Positions 53,934 to 63,400 of a stretch of DNA of 64,000 nucleotides are shown here, in pieces (positions within the stretch are counted from its first letter, which is position 1; every line of letters begins with the position of its first letter). A program made the translations under genes and the position numbers. The notes under the pieces are model-generated. The model saw nothing but the letters and a program-made list of their open reading frames with translations. It was not told the origin of the DNA and did no database searches. Source of the DNA: Nocardia gamkensis NBRC 108242 (lineage in GTDB: Bacteria > Actinomycetota > Actinomycetes > Mycobacteriales > Mycobacteriaceae); NCBI RefSeq assembly GCF_001612985.1, contig NZ_BDBM01000002.1:186001-250000 (forward strand), read 5' to 3'.

Positions 53934-55796
53934 GTGCGAGGAATCGGGTCTCGCGGCGATACCCGAACCCGGGTGCGGGCCGCGTCTGCGCTGGCGACGG
54001 CTATGGTCATGGCTCGGACCACCGGGGCGTTCTACGTCATGGGCGGGGTGCTCGGTCTGTTGATCACCGCCATCGCCCCTGGTGAGGAGGGTAATCGGCC
54101 GCTGGTCGGCGGGGCAGCAGCGGTAGCGCTGGTGCTCGGTCTCACGCTGCTCGCGTGGGGGCCGCGGCTGCCGCATTCGATCCACCACGTGTACGTCGCG
54201 ATCGCGACGGTGCTGGTGACGATCGCGGTGCACTCCTTCCCGAACACGGTGGGCGCGATCAGCCTCGCCGCGTTCTACGTATTCATCGCCTGCGACGCCG
54301 CTCTGTTCTTCGCCTGGTCGCAGGCCGCCGCCCACATCGCCTTCGCGTTGGCCCTGTGCCTGTGGGTGCTGCCCGCGCGGCCGGTGAGTCCCGGGTTGCC
54401 GTGGTGGTCGGGCCTGATACCGGCCGGTGTGACCTTCGGCGTCGGCGTCGTGGTCGGAATCCTGACCAGGATGGCTTCCGAGGCCGACATCGACGTGCTC
54501 ACCGGACTGCTCAACCGGCGCGGCTTCGACCGGGCGCTGAACACCGCCATCCAGCAGGCCACCAGGTCCGGTCAGGGGCTCGCGCTGGTGCTGGTCGACC
54601 TGGACCGCTTCCAGAAGATCAACGACCATCTCGGCCACCGCGCAGGTGACGCCGTCCTGCAGCGGGTGGCCGACACCTGGTCGAAGCTGCTGGCCCCCGA
54701 CCAGCGCCTGGCGCGCTACGGCGGTGACGCGTTCGCCCTGCTGCTGCCGAACACCACCGAGCAGGCCGCGATCCTGCTCACCGAACAGTTGCGCGCGGCG
54801 GTGACCACCGGCTGTTCGGCCGGTGTGACCTCCTGGCAGCCGGGAGAATCCGGGTCGCTGCTGGTCAGCCGCGCCGATGTCGGCCTGTACCGGGCCAAGC
54901 AGGCCGGGCGCAACCGGACGGTGCTGGAGTCCTCCCGGCAGTTGCCGCTGGCGGTGGAGCTGCGCGAGGCGATCGACCGCGGCGCCCTCGACGTGCACTA
55001 CCAGCCGATCGTCAGCCTGACCGAAGGCGGCGGCAAGGCGGTCGGCGTGGAGGCACTGCTGCGCTGGTCGTCCAGCGCGCAGCCGGACGTCACCACCGAG
55101 GGTCTGATCCGCGTCGCCGAGGAGTACGACCTCATCTCCGACCTGGACGAACTGGTGCTGCGCCGGGCCTGCGCGGACGCCGCGCGATTGCAGGAAACCT
55201 TCGCCCAGCTGGATCTGACGCTGAACGTGAACGTCAGCGGGTTGGAGCTGGCCGAGACCGGTTACGCCGACCGGGTGGCGGGCATCCTCGCCGCCACGGG
55301 ATGGCCCGCCGATCAGCTGGTGCTCGAGGTGACCGAGAGCGAACTGGCCGCCGAATCACAGACCGCGATCGAGAACCTGCACCTGCTGCGCGACCGGGGC
55401 GTGCGCATCGCCATCGACGACTTCGGCACCGGCTACTCCTCGCTCAGCAGGCTGGCCACCCTGCCCAGCGACATCCTCAAAGTCGATCAGTCCTTCGTCG
55501 CCGCGATCCGCTCCGATTCGCCCGCGCCGCCTTTGCTCGGCGTGATCGCCGCCCTGTCCAATGCGCTGGACCTGCAGGTCATCGCCGAGGGCGTGGAGAC
55601 CGAATACCAAGCGGCCGTGCTCACCGAACTGGGCTTCGCGCTCGCGCAGGGCTATCACTACAGCGATTCGCACCCGGTGTCGGAGCTGATCAGCGACCTC
55701 AACGAGAACAAAGGCCGGATCGGCCCCGGCGTCACCGACCGGGAACTGGGTGATGGTGACTCGTTGCCCGCCAACGGCTGGGTGCCGCTGCCGTAA
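53934..55796 (+). CDS. GGDEF-EAL protein with degenerate GGDEF motif
   Basis: 620 aa from GTG 53934, seven nt after TAGGCT. Five or six N-terminal membrane helices (residues 15-165) precede a GGDEF domain and an EAL domain. The GGDEF motif reads GGDAF: Asp265 is kept but the next Glu is Ala266, so cyclase activity is doubtful. The EAL side looks complete: EAL at 373-375, NVNVSGLEL, LEVTESEL, IDDFGTGYSSLSRL, ILKVDQSF and IAEGVETE. Probably a membrane c-di-GMP phosphodiesterase. Confidence 0.9.
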   Translation: MRGIGSRGDTRTRVRAASALATAMVMARTTGAFYVMGGVLGLLITAIAPGEEGNRPLVGGAAAVALVLGLTLLAWGPRLPHSIHHVYVAIATVLVTIAVHSFPNTVGAISLAAFYVFIACDAALFFAWSQAAAHIAFALALCLWVLPARPVSPGLPWWSGLIPAGVTFGVGVVVGILTRMASEADIDVLTGLLNRRGFDRALNTAIQQATRSGQGLALVLVDLDRFQKINDHLGHRAGDAVLQRVADTWSKLLAPDQRLARYGGDAFALLLPNTTEQAAILLTEQLRAAVTTGCSAGVTSWQPGESGSLLVSRADVGLYRAKQAGRNRTVLESSRQLPLAVELREAIDRGALDVHYQPIVSLTEGGGKAVGVEALLRWSSSAQPDVTTEGLIRVAEEYDLISDLDELVLRRACADAARLQETFAQLDLTLNVNVSGLELAETGYADRVAGILAATGWPADQLVLEVTESELAAESQTAIENLHLLRDRGVRIAIDDFGTGYSSLSRLATLPSDILKVDQSFVAAIRSDSPAPPLLGVIAALSNALDLQVIAEGVETEYQAAVLTELGFALAQGYHYSDSHPVSELISDLNENKGRIGPGVTDRELGDGDSLPANGWVPLP

Positions 55797-55940
55797 ATCG
55801 CTTGACCGTACGGGCCGACGGTGAGCATGCTGGTCGACATGCGATTGCTCGTCTACGCCTATTGATTCGCCGAATCGCTGCGCCCCCCGCGGGCGGGTAG
55901 CGCACACACCTTCGGCCTGCGCTCGCTGACGGTTCGGGCG

Positions 55941-57344
55941 GTGCTCTTCAAGGGCATCGGTGAACTGATTCCGCTGTACGCGCTGTACGCCCTGCTGTTC
56001 GCCGACCACGGCATGAGCACGGGGCAGATCTCCTTGCTGTTCGCCATCTGGTCGGCGACTTCGTTCCTACTCGAGGTGCCCTCCGGTGCGTGGGCCGACA
56101 CTGTCTCCCGGCGCGGACTGCTCGTGCTCAGCGGTGCGTTGCTGACGGCAGGCTTCGCGCTGTGGACGGCGGCGCCCTCCTTCGCGGGTTTCGCCGCCGG
56201 ATTCGTGCTGTGGGGAACCTCGGGGGCGCTGGCCTCCGGCACCTTCGAGGCGCTGCTGTACGACGAGCTGGCCGCCCGGGGCGAGTCGTCGGCTTACCCG
56301 CGCGTCCTCGGCTACACCCGCGCAGGCGGGGAAGCTGCCGTCGTCATCGCGATCGTCGCCGCGACACCCCTGTATCTCTACGGCGGCTATGCCCTGGTCG
56401 GCTGGTCCAGTGTCGCCGTCGCGGCCGTGCATACGCTGATCGCGCTGTCGCTGCCCACCGCGCCGAAGGCGGTGTCGGCGGTGGACATCGACGACCTGGA
56501 AGAGGAAGAGCCGGCATCCGCTGCGCGCACCGCTGTGTCGGCCCCGGACCCGGCAGTCGAGAACGTCGCTTCCCTCCTCGGCTTCGCGGGTGAGTCCGCC
56601 CGACTCGGTAGGGCGGCCGACGCGGACGGACGTGGTTCCGTCTCGGTGTCCGGCGGTCGGGACGAGACGGACGAGGCGGAGTTCACCGGGAATCGCGAAG
56701 TGGCCCAGCCTCGCCCGTTCGCGCGATACCTCACCATGCTGAAGGCCGGTGTGGGCGAGGCGGTTCGCGTGCGGGTGGTGCGCCATGGCGTGCTGCTGGA
56801 AGCGCTGCTGTTCGGGATCACCGCGTTCGACGAGTATTTCGCCCTGCTGGCGGAGGAATCGGGTGTCTCGACCGCTGTGGTGCCGCTGCTGGTCGGTCTC
56901 ACCGTGCTCGGTTCGCTGACCGGTTCCGTGCTGGCGGGGCGCACCGAAGGAATGTCGGGCCGCACGATGTCGATCGCGGTGGGCGTTGCCGGCGTGCTCT
57001 TTCTCGGCGGCGCGCTGATCGCAGGCCTCGCGACCGGTCGTCCGGACGCGATCTACCTGTTGACGGGCCTCGGTTTCGCGTCGATCGGCGTCTCCTACGG
57101 CATCGTCTACAACGCGGGCGTCGTCGCGGGCGCCCGCCTCCAGGACGCCATCGAGGGCCCGGCCCGGGCGACGGTCACCTCCGTCTCCGGCCTCTTGGGC
57201 GAGGTGATCGCGCTAGCGGTCTTCGGCTTCGCCGCCGTGATCACCCTCTGGTCCTCCATGGCCACCCTCCTGGCCCTCCTCGGAGCCTCCATCCTCGCCC
57301 TCGCCACCCTCGCTCCCCGCTGGCTCCCACCCCGCGCCGACTGA
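55941..57344 (+). CDS. MFS transporter
   Basis: 467 aa, twelve or so membrane helices with the family A-motif region (AIWSATSFLLEVPSGAWADTVSRRGLLVLSG). A charged central loop of about 90 residues (EEEPASAARTAVSAPD...) joins the halves. Substrate unknown. GTG 55941 is the only start after an in-frame TGA at 55863-55865. The frame before that stop reads MLVDMRLLVYAY, so a longer ancestral N-terminus broken by the stop is possible. Confidence 0.75.
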   Translation: MLFKGIGELIPLYALYALLFADHGMSTGQISLLFAIWSATSFLLEVPSGAWADTVSRRGLLVLSGALLTAGFALWTAAPSFAGFAAGFVLWGTSGALASGTFEALLYDELAARGESSAYPRVLGYTRAGGEAAVVIAIVAATPLYLYGGYALVGWSSVAVAAVHTLIALSLPTAPKAVSAVDIDDLEEEEPASAARTAVSAPDPAVENVASLLGFAGESARLGRAADADGRGSVSVSGGRDETDEAEFTGNREVAQPRPFARYLTMLKAGVGEAVRVRVVRHGVLLEALLFGITAFDEYFALLAEESGVSTAVVPLLVGLTVLGSLTGSVLAGRTEGMSGRTMSIAVGVAGVLFLGGALIAGLATGRPDAIYLLTGLGFASIGVSYGIVYNAGVVAGARLQDAIEGPARATVTSVSGLLGEVIALAVFGFAAVITLWSSMATLLALLGASILALATLAPRWLPPRAD

Positions 57345-57421
57345 CGAGCGGCACACCACCGAGAGCTCTTCTCGGAAACGCCGCGACCATGCGCCACTCG
57401 CGGTTGGGTAGCGTGCGGAAG

Positions 57422-58375
57422 GTGAGTGCGGAGGCGAGGGTGGGGCTGGTTTTCGGGTTCGCGATCGGTGCGGGGGTGGCGGTACAGGCGCGGATCAACG
57501 GGGCGTTGGGGGCGCGGCTGGAGGACGGGGTCGCCGCGGCGGTGATCAGTTTCGGGGCGGGATTCGTCGTGCTGGCGGTGGCGTTCGCGGTCAGTGGGCG
57601 GCTGCGGGAGGGTGGGCGGCGGGTGCGGCGGGCGTTGTCGGAGGGCGTGCTGCGGCCTTGGCAGTTGCTCGGCGGTCTGTGCGGCGCGTTCTTCGTCGCG
57701 TGCCAGGGGCTGACCGTCGCGGCGATCGGCGTCACCGCGTTCACCGTGGCGGCCGTCGCGGGCCAGCTGCTCAGCAGTCTGGTGGTCGACCGGCTCGGGC
57801 TCGGTCCGAGCGGACGCACGCCGGTCACCACGGTGCGTCTGGTGGGGGCGGCGCTCGGCGTGGTCGCGGTGCTCGTCGCCGGATTCGGGCACACTCGCGT
57901 CAGCGGCGGGCTCTCGGTGCCCGACGCGCTGCGCGGCACGCCGACCGCTCTGCTGATCGTGCTGCCCGCGCTGGCGGGCATCGGACTGGCCTGGCAGCAG
58001 GCGGTGAACGGCAAGGTGGGCGTCGTCGGAGGGTCGCTCTCGGCGGCCATGGTGAATTTCTGCGCCGGTCTGGCCGCGCTGCTCGTCATCGAGGCCGTGG
58101 TCGTCGCGTCCTCCGGCGGACCGGCCGAATTCCCGACCGAGCCTTGGCTGTATCTCGGCGGTTTCATCGGCGTCGCCTTCATCGCCCTCGCGGCGCTGAC
58201 CGTTCGCTGGATCGGCGTCCTTCTGCTCGGACTCACTTCCGTGGCGGGGCAGTTGCTGGTCTCGGTGATCCTCGATGTGCTCACCCCGACCAGCGCCGGC
58301 CTGTCCGCCACCGCGATCGTCGGTTGTGCGCTGACCCTGGTCGCGGTCGCCATCGCCACTCGGTCGCAGTCCTGA
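57422..58375 (+). CDS. DMT transporter of the YdcZ (DUF606) type, duplicated
   Basis: 317 aa, ten hydrophobic helices in two DUF606-like halves: GLVFGFAIGAGVAVQARINGALG at the start and GIGLAWQQAVNGKVGVVGGSLSAAMVNF in the middle. The small-residue patterns and Asn positions repeat between halves. Substrate unknown. GTG 57422 lies seven nt after TAGCGT; an upstream ATG at 57389 is the alternative. Confidence 0.8.
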   Translation: MSAEARVGLVFGFAIGAGVAVQARINGALGARLEDGVAAAVISFGAGFVVLAVAFAVSGRLREGGRRVRRALSEGVLRPWQLLGGLCGAFFVACQGLTVAAIGVTAFTVAAVAGQLLSSLVVDRLGLGPSGRTPVTTVRLVGAALGVVAVLVAGFGHTRVSGGLSVPDALRGTPTALLIVLPALAGIGLAWQQAVNGKVGVVGGSLSAAMVNFCAGLAALLVIEAVVVASSGGPAEFPTEPWLYLGGFIGVAFIALAALTVRWIGVLLLGLTSVAGQLLVSVILDVLTPTSAGLSATAIVGCALTLVAVAIATRSQS

Positions 58376-58429
58376 GGACACTCGCCGCGCATTCATGCTC
58401 GAAGCGCATAACTGTGGAATGGTGCGCTC

Positions 58430-59455
58430 ATGCTGATCGAATACGGGGTGTGGGTTTCGCGGCTCGGGCTGTGTGTCGTGTTCGGGTTGTCGGCGTGGGG
58501 CAAGCTGGCGGATCGGAGCGCGACGCGGCAGGCGGTGGGGGATTTCGGGGTGCCGCTGCGCTGGGTGCCCGCGGTGGCCTGGGCGCTGTCGCTCGTCGAG
58601 GCGACCATCGCGGTAGGTGTGCTGCTTCCGTGGGTTTGCGGCGTGGCCGCGCTGGCGACGCTGCTGTTGCTCGCCGTGTTCACGGCGGTGATCGTGCGCT
58701 TGCTGCGGCGTGGCGAGCATCCGTCGTGTTCCTGTTTCGGTGCTGCGAGCGCCGCGCCGATCGGGCCGATGATTTTGGTGCGCAATGGTCTTTTCGCCGT
58801 GCTCGCCGTGCTTGTGGGTATCGGCGCGCTGACATATCCGCGCGTGCCGATGGGTCTGCCCGCCGACAACGCGATCGGTTGCGCGGTGGTCGCCGCGGTG
58901 GTGGCGGTGCTGGTGTGGTTGGCGGGCCAGGTGCGTGTCCTGCGCCGGCGGGTGGACGAGCAGGCGCTGTCCACGCTTGGTGCGGAGGGCTTGCCGGTCG
59001 GCGCGGTGGCGCCGGAGTTCGAACTGTTGGGCCCCCAGGGAACGAAGACCACGCTCGAGGATCTGCTGAACGGGACGAGGTCGGTCCTGCTGGTTTTCGT
59101 GCACCCGGGCTGCGAGTTGTGCGCGGCGCTGGCCCGCGAGTTGCCCCGCTGGCGAGTTCGGGCGGCTGACGCCCTGGCCATCGTGGCGGTCGGCAACGGG
59201 GACGCCGCCGAGCAAGCCGCTTGGGGCGTCGAGCACGGACTGGGTGACATTCCCTCGCTCGTGCAGCAGGGCAACGAGGCCGCCTTGCGCTATCGGGTGC
59301 GCGGTACCCCGTCCGCTGTGCTGATCGACCCCGAGGGGCGTGTCGCCGCGCCGGTGGCCAGAGGGGGAATCGCCATTCGCGAGTTGATCACCACGGTGCG
59401 GAAAGCACCGCGCGAACTCGCGCGCGACAGGGTCCCGGCCGGGGCCGCGCGTTGA
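58430..59455 (+). CDS. MauE-type membrane protein fused to a thioredoxin-like domain
   Basis: 341 aa. Residues 1-165 hold four helices with the MauE/DoxX pattern (VFGLSAWGKLADRSATRQAVGDFGVP) and a C-x-C (SCSCFG). After a connector helix the C-terminal 145 residues form a TlpA/redoxin fold with VFVHPGCELCAALARELPRW (CxxC at the active site) and GTPSAVLIDPEGRV (cis-Pro). The combination suggests disulfide or quinone-linked electron transfer at the membrane, inferred from domains. Confidence 0.82.
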   Translation: MLIEYGVWVSRLGLCVVFGLSAWGKLADRSATRQAVGDFGVPLRWVPAVAWALSLVEATIAVGVLLPWVCGVAALATLLLLAVFTAVIVRLLRRGEHPSCSCFGAASAAPIGPMILVRNGLFAVLAVLVGIGALTYPRVPMGLPADNAIGCAVVAAVVAVLVWLAGQVRVLRRRVDEQALSTLGAEGLPVGAVAPEFELLGPQGTKTTLEDLLNGTRSVLLVFVHPGCELCAALARELPRWRVRAADALAIVAVGNGDAAEQAAWGVEHGLGDIPSLVQQGNEAALRYRVRGTPSAVLIDPEGRVAAPVARGGIAIRELITTVRKAPRELARDRVPAGAAR

Positions 59456-59620
59456 TTTCGGGACGTACCTCTTCTTCGCTCCTGAGACCGACTCCAGCCG
59501 GTTATTCGCTTGTTGGCAAATTTTCAGCAAATTAGCTCGAGGCACCGATAGGATCGAGTCGCACCGGTGCGGAATTCGCCATCCATCGACCACAGGACCC
59601 ATCGACAAGAGGGGAAAGAC

Positions 59621-59962
59621 ATGGCGCTCTTCGCATTCACCGACTACTCCGGCAAAGAGTTCATCATCCAGCTGACCAACGAACAGCGGATCGCTGAGGC
59701 CCGCCGCATCCTGTCGGGTGACGAGCAGATGTCTGTGCACGTCATGGGACGGATCCGGAAGATGCCCGCGCCCTACAACCCGGGCTGGGACTTCCATCTG
59801 GACCCCGACACGATCACCTTCTTCACCATGGCGATCGAGGTCTGCGACGCCAGCATCATGTACGTCAACGACCATCTGGACGAGGCCTGCGGCGCCTTCC
59901 TGCCCGGCTGTATGTGGTGCCCGTGGTCTTCGAAGCTGACCCGCGAGGTTGCCGACCGATAG
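59621..59962 (+). CDS. BP74-N-like small protein (often labelled calmodulin-like)
   Basis: 113 aa from ATG 59621 with GAGGGGAAAG upstream. The conserved core, FTDYSGKEFIIQLTNEQRIAEARRILSG...VHVMGRIRKMPAPYNPGWDFHLDP, then AIEVCDASIMYVNDHLDEACGAFLPGCMWCPWSS, matches a family shared by actinomycetes and the Dictyostelium BP74 protein, by memory. No EF-hand loop is visible. No signal peptide. TAGGAT near 59550 and TTGGCA about 36 bp before it form a plausible promoter. Confidence 0.7.
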   Translation: MALFAFTDYSGKEFIIQLTNEQRIAEARRILSGDEQMSVHVMGRIRKMPAPYNPGWDFHLDPDTITFFTMAIEVCDASIMYVNDHLDEACGAFLPGCMWCPWSSKLTREVADR

Positions 59963-60016
59963 CAATCAGATGGCAACTGCTTCCGGCCGACGTGGACGCG
60001 TCGGCCGGAAGTCGGG

Positions 60017-61555
60017 TCAGTCCAGCTTGCGCGAGCGCAGTTCGTGACCCTTGGACGTCTTGCACCGTCCCGACTCCAGGTCCCACTGCCAGCCGTGCAG
60101 GTTGCAGGTGAGCGTGTTGCCCTCCACCACACCGAACTTCGACAGGTCCGCCTTCAGGTGCGGGCAGCGGCGCTGCACCTCCCAGCCGCTGAGCTCGGTG
60201 GAGGCGGAATCGTCGTGCGCCTCGGCGAACCAGCCGTCGGCGTAGGCGATCCGCTCGTCGGTGAGGCATTTGAAGAACGTGTAGAGGAACTCGTTGTACC
60301 CGCCGATTCGCCAGGCCTGGAAGCGGGTGGACAGGAAGATGGTGTTCACCCAGTCGGGCTCGCGGTCGCGCAGCACCGTGCGCACCAGTTCCGGCGCGAT
60401 GCGGAAGCCGTAGCGGTAGCGGCCCTCGCCTTCGATCGGCTCGCGCACCGCGCGCTTGGGGAAGTCCAGCACGATGGTTTCCTCGCCGATCACCAGGCCG
60501 ACCGGGTAGCCGATGCCGTCGCAGATCACGTCGCTCTGCGCCATGATCGGCTCGAACAGCTTGCGCAGCGGTTCCAGCAGGGAACCGTCGCCGCGTTCCC
60601 AGGTCGCCTTCTCGGCCTCCAGCACCGGTGCCAGGCGCTGGGCCATCCGCTCGATGTACTCGGCCTTGTGCTCGTAGATCTCGGCCGGGTCGCTGGGATG
60701 GGTCAAGGTGAGTTCGGCGCCGCGCACGTCGGCGACCGAACCGGGGATCATCAGGATGCCGCCGGCGTTGCCGTGGATCTCCATCTGCTCCAGGAACACC
60801 TTCTGATCGGGGAAGATGTTGCCCTCGTCACCGCGGTCGTCGTTGAGGTAGCGCAGCTCGTCGTCGAGGAACACCGGCGGACCCGCCGACGGCACCACCC
60901 AGGTCGCGCCGACCTGCTCGATGTAGCTGCGTGCGCGGTCCATGCCGCGCTGGCGCTTCTGTTTGCCGAAGTTCGACTTGGTGCGGGCCGGGATGTCGTA
61001 GACCATCGGGTACCAGATCGCGCCCGAGTACTGCAGCAGATGGATGTCGACGTGGCCGAACGCGTCGTGCAGCACGTCCATGTCGACCGGCCGGGCGTCG
61101 TTCATGTTGAAGCAGGTGGTCTCGCCGTCGGAGACGACCAGCCCGGAGTCGCCGATCGGGCCGTCGGCGGGCGCGCGCAGCGCGATGATCATGATCTCCA
61201 GGTCGCCGCCGGGACCGGTCACCGTGTGCTTGACCGAGTCCTCGGTCTCGAAGAACTTGTGGAAGCCCAGTTGTTCGAGCTCGCGGCGCAGGTCCGGCAC
61301 GGGATAGTCCGGCAGCAGGACGGTCGCGTCCTTGTCGACGTGCTCGGTCAGCGTCCGAGCGTCGAAGTGGTCGCGGTGCAGGTGCGAGACGTACAGGAAG
61401 TCGCACGCGCCCAGTTCGTCCCAGTCCAGCCCGGTGTTGTCGGGGAACGGGAACCAGGAACCGAAGTACGCGGGGTTCACCCAGGGATCGCAAAGGATCG
61501 ACCCGGCCGCGGTGCGGATGTGGAATCCGGCGTGTCCGACGCTGGTGATCTGCAC
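60017..61555 (-). CDS. Metallo-beta-lactamase-fold hydrolase with C-terminal Rieske domain
   Basis: 512 aa from GTG 61555, chosen for the GGAGG site just upstream; a TTG at 61585 is the alternative. The N-terminal domain has VGHAGFHIRTAAGSILCDPW and SHLHRDHFDARTLTE (HxHxDH), then NMNDARPVD, typical of metal-dependent hydrolases. The C-terminal Rieske [2Fe-2S] motif is Cys464-x-His466 and Cys484-x-x-His487 (RRCPHL, CNLHGWQW). The order resembles CMP-N-acetylneuraminate hydroxylase-like proteins. Substrate unknown. Confidence 0.88.
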   Translation of the reverse strand: MQITSVGHAGFHIRTAAGSILCDPWVNPAYFGSWFPFPDNTGLDWDELGACDFLYVSHLHRDHFDARTLTEHVDKDATVLLPDYPVPDLRRELEQLGFHKFFETEDSVKHTVTGPGGDLEIMIIALRAPADGPIGDSGLVVSDGETTCFNMNDARPVDMDVLHDAFGHVDIHLLQYSGAIWYPMVYDIPARTKSNFGKQKRQRGMDRARSYIEQVGATWVVPSAGPPVFLDDELRYLNDDRGDEGNIFPDQKVFLEQMEIHGNAGGILMIPGSVADVRGAELTLTHPSDPAEIYEHKAEYIERMAQRLAPVLEAEKATWERGDGSLLEPLRKLFEPIMAQSDVICDGIGYPVGLVIGEETIVLDFPKRAVREPIEGEGRYRYGFRIAPELVRTVLRDREPDWVNTIFLSTRFQAWRIGGYNEFLYTFFKCLTDERIAYADGWFAEAHDDSASTELSGWEVQRRCPHLKADLSKFGVVEGNTLTCNLHGWQWDLESGRCKTSKGHELRSRKLD

Positions 61556-61597
61556 TAGCTGCTCCTCCTGCTGTTTACCAGCCAACCAGGGTAGTAG

Positions 61598-62521
61598 TTA
61601 CGGCGAGATGTCGCCGATGCAGTAGCCGTCCGGCCCGGAGCGCAAGGTGAAGGTGCGGGTCTGCGTCACACCGGAGGAGTTGGTCACCGGCACGAGCACC
61701 GCGATGTAGTCGGTGTTCACCTGCTCCGACCGGATCTGCTGGTCGGCGAACTCGGTGGCCCCGGTGAGCACGCCCTGGTTGTTCGCCAGCGGCGCGGGGC
61801 TCGGACGCCCGGTGCCTTTGGGGTCCCAGGTCGCCGGGGACGCCTTACAGATCAGAGGGTAGTCGCCCTCCTTGTCGGCCGGGTCGAGCGGTGTGCCGAC
61901 GAACCGGGACAGGTAGCGGCGCACGGTGTGGCGGGCATCGGCGTCGTTGTAGGCGATCTCCGCGCCTTCCGTGGCAACGCGTGGGCAGGCGTAGCCGCTG
62001 TCGAGCTCGGCACGTGGCACGGCGACCGTGGCGGCCGGGCCCTTCCAGACGACGGCGTCCTCGGTCGTCGTGCCCGGCTGGGCCAAGGCGGTGAGGACGG
62101 CCTGCTGGTCGGCGTACATGTCGGCCACGTTCTTCGGCGCGATGGTCCAGCACTTGTCCTGCATCTCGGCGATGGTGTGCGAGCGCAGGTCGGCGGCCCA
62201 GCGCTGCATCGCGGTCGCGGCGGCGGGCAGCCCGGCGACCGCGCCGACCGGCGGAGCGTCGGCGGGAACCGGAGGCAGTGCGGAGGCGCTGGGCGGTGGC
62301 GTGGTCGGGACGGCGGCCGGTGGCGTTGTGCGCACCGCCGCCTGCGGCGCGCTCTCCTCCGGAATGCCGACGACAGAGTCGCAACCGGACAACGCGATCG
62401 CTGCGATCAGGGCCGAGCCGCCGACCAGCGCAGCGCGGGGCGCTCGCCCACCCGAGGCCCGATTCCGCTCGCGTGCTGCACTGCGGTCGTACTCGCGCGG
62501 TGCCGATCGGGCGCGTTCCAC
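61598..62521 (-). CDS. Lipoprotein of unknown function
   Basis: 307 aa from GTG 62521. After an Arg-rich N-terminus, a hydrophobic segment ends in the lipobox LSGC (IAAIALSGCDSV), predicting diacylglyceryl anchoring at the outer face of the membrane. A Pro/Thr-rich linker (TTPPAAVPTTPPPSASALPP) leads to a globular part with cysteines at KCW, YACP, LICKAS and GYCIGD. Conserved pattern in Nocardia-type proteins, no function recognised. Divergent from the acyltransferase gene. Confidence 0.75.
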   Translation of the reverse strand: MERARSAPREYDRSAARERNRASGGRAPRAALVGGSALIAAIALSGCDSVVGIPEESAPQAAVRTTPPAAVPTTPPPSASALPPVPADAPPVGAVAGLPAAATAMQRWAADLRSHTIAEMQDKCWTIAPKNVADMYADQQAVLTALAQPGTTTEDAVVWKGPAATVAVPRAELDSGYACPRVATEGAEIAYNDADARHTVRRYLSRFVGTPLDPADKEGDYPLICKASPATWDPKGTGRPSPAPLANNQGVLTGATEFADQQIRSEQVNTDYIAVLVPVTNSSGVTQTRTFTLRSGPDGYCIGDISP

Positions 62522-62640
62522 TTCGGCGATCCTCTTCTCTCAGGCGTGTGGTCGGGGCTGCTCGTTCGTCCTCGCTCCGGCACGGCGCGTGATGGCGCGC
62601 ACTGCCGGTGGGGACGAGCAGCGACTACGCTAGCGGACTT

Positions 62641-63390
62641 GTGGAACCCGTCTACCGGACGATCATCGGGCTGGCCCGTACCGTCTTCTTCGTCGAAGGT
62701 CTGAAGTTCACCGTCAAGGGCGCTGAACACATCCCCGCCCGCGGTGGCGCCGTGCTGGCGGTGAACCACACCGGCTACATGGACTTCACCTACGCGGGCC
62801 TGCCGGTGCGCACCCCGAAGCGCTACGTCCGGTTCATGGCCAAGAAGGAGGTCTTCGACAACAAGATCTCCGGCCCGATCATGCGCGCGCTCAAGCACAT
62901 CCCGGTGGACCGCTCGGCGGGCGCGGACTCCTACAAGGCCGCCGTGGAATACCTGCGCCGGGGCGAGCTGGTCGGCGTGTACCCGGAGGCGACGATCAGC
63001 CGCAGTTTCGAGATCAAGGAATTCAAGTCCGGCGCGGCGCGCATGGCCGTCGAAGCGGAGGTGCCGATCATCCCGATCGTCATCTGGGGCGCGCAGCGGG
63101 TCTGGACGAAGGGTTTCCCGAAGCGGCTCGGCCGCACCAACACCCCCATCTCGATCGCCGTCGGTGAACCGATCCAGCCGTTCGAGCCCGTCGCCGAACT
63201 CACCGCCGAGCTGCGCTCGACCATGCAGGACATGCTGCTGGACCTGCAGAAGGACTACGTGCACGAGCCCGGCGCGTACTGGGTTCCCGCCCGGCTGGGC
63301 GGCAGCGCTCCTACCCTGGAAGAGGCGGACGCGATGGATGCCGCCGAAGCCGAGGCCAAGGCCGCGCGCAAGGACGCGGCGGGGCAGTAA
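62641..63390 (+). CDS. 1-acylglycerol-3-phosphate acyltransferase family protein, copy 1
   Basis: 249 aa from GTG 62641. NHTGYMDF supplies the HxxxxD catalytic motif; VYPEATISRSFEIKEFKSGAARMA is motif III; IPIVIWGAQRVWTKGFPKR is motif IV. Transfers an acyl chain in phospholipid or triacylglycerol synthesis, probably at the membrane. The C-terminal tail is Ala/Glu/Lys-rich. Ten bp separate it from its paralogue. Confidence 0.9.
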   Translation: MEPVYRTIIGLARTVFFVEGLKFTVKGAEHIPARGGAVLAVNHTGYMDFTYAGLPVRTPKRYVRFMAKKEVFDNKISGPIMRALKHIPVDRSAGADSYKAAVEYLRRGELVGVYPEATISRSFEIKEFKSGAARMAVEAEVPIIPIVIWGAQRVWTKGFPKRLGRTNTPISIAVGEPIQPFEPVAELTAELRSTMQDMLLDLQKDYVHEPGAYWVPARLGGSAPTLEEADAMDAAEAEAKAARKDAAGQ

Positions 63391-63400
63391 CGGAGCTGTG

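Noticed and set aside
57107..59965. A 952-codon minus-strand frame opposite the MFS, YdcZ and MauE genes
   Set aside because: Dominated by Arg, His and Gln, crosses several real genes and has no domain.
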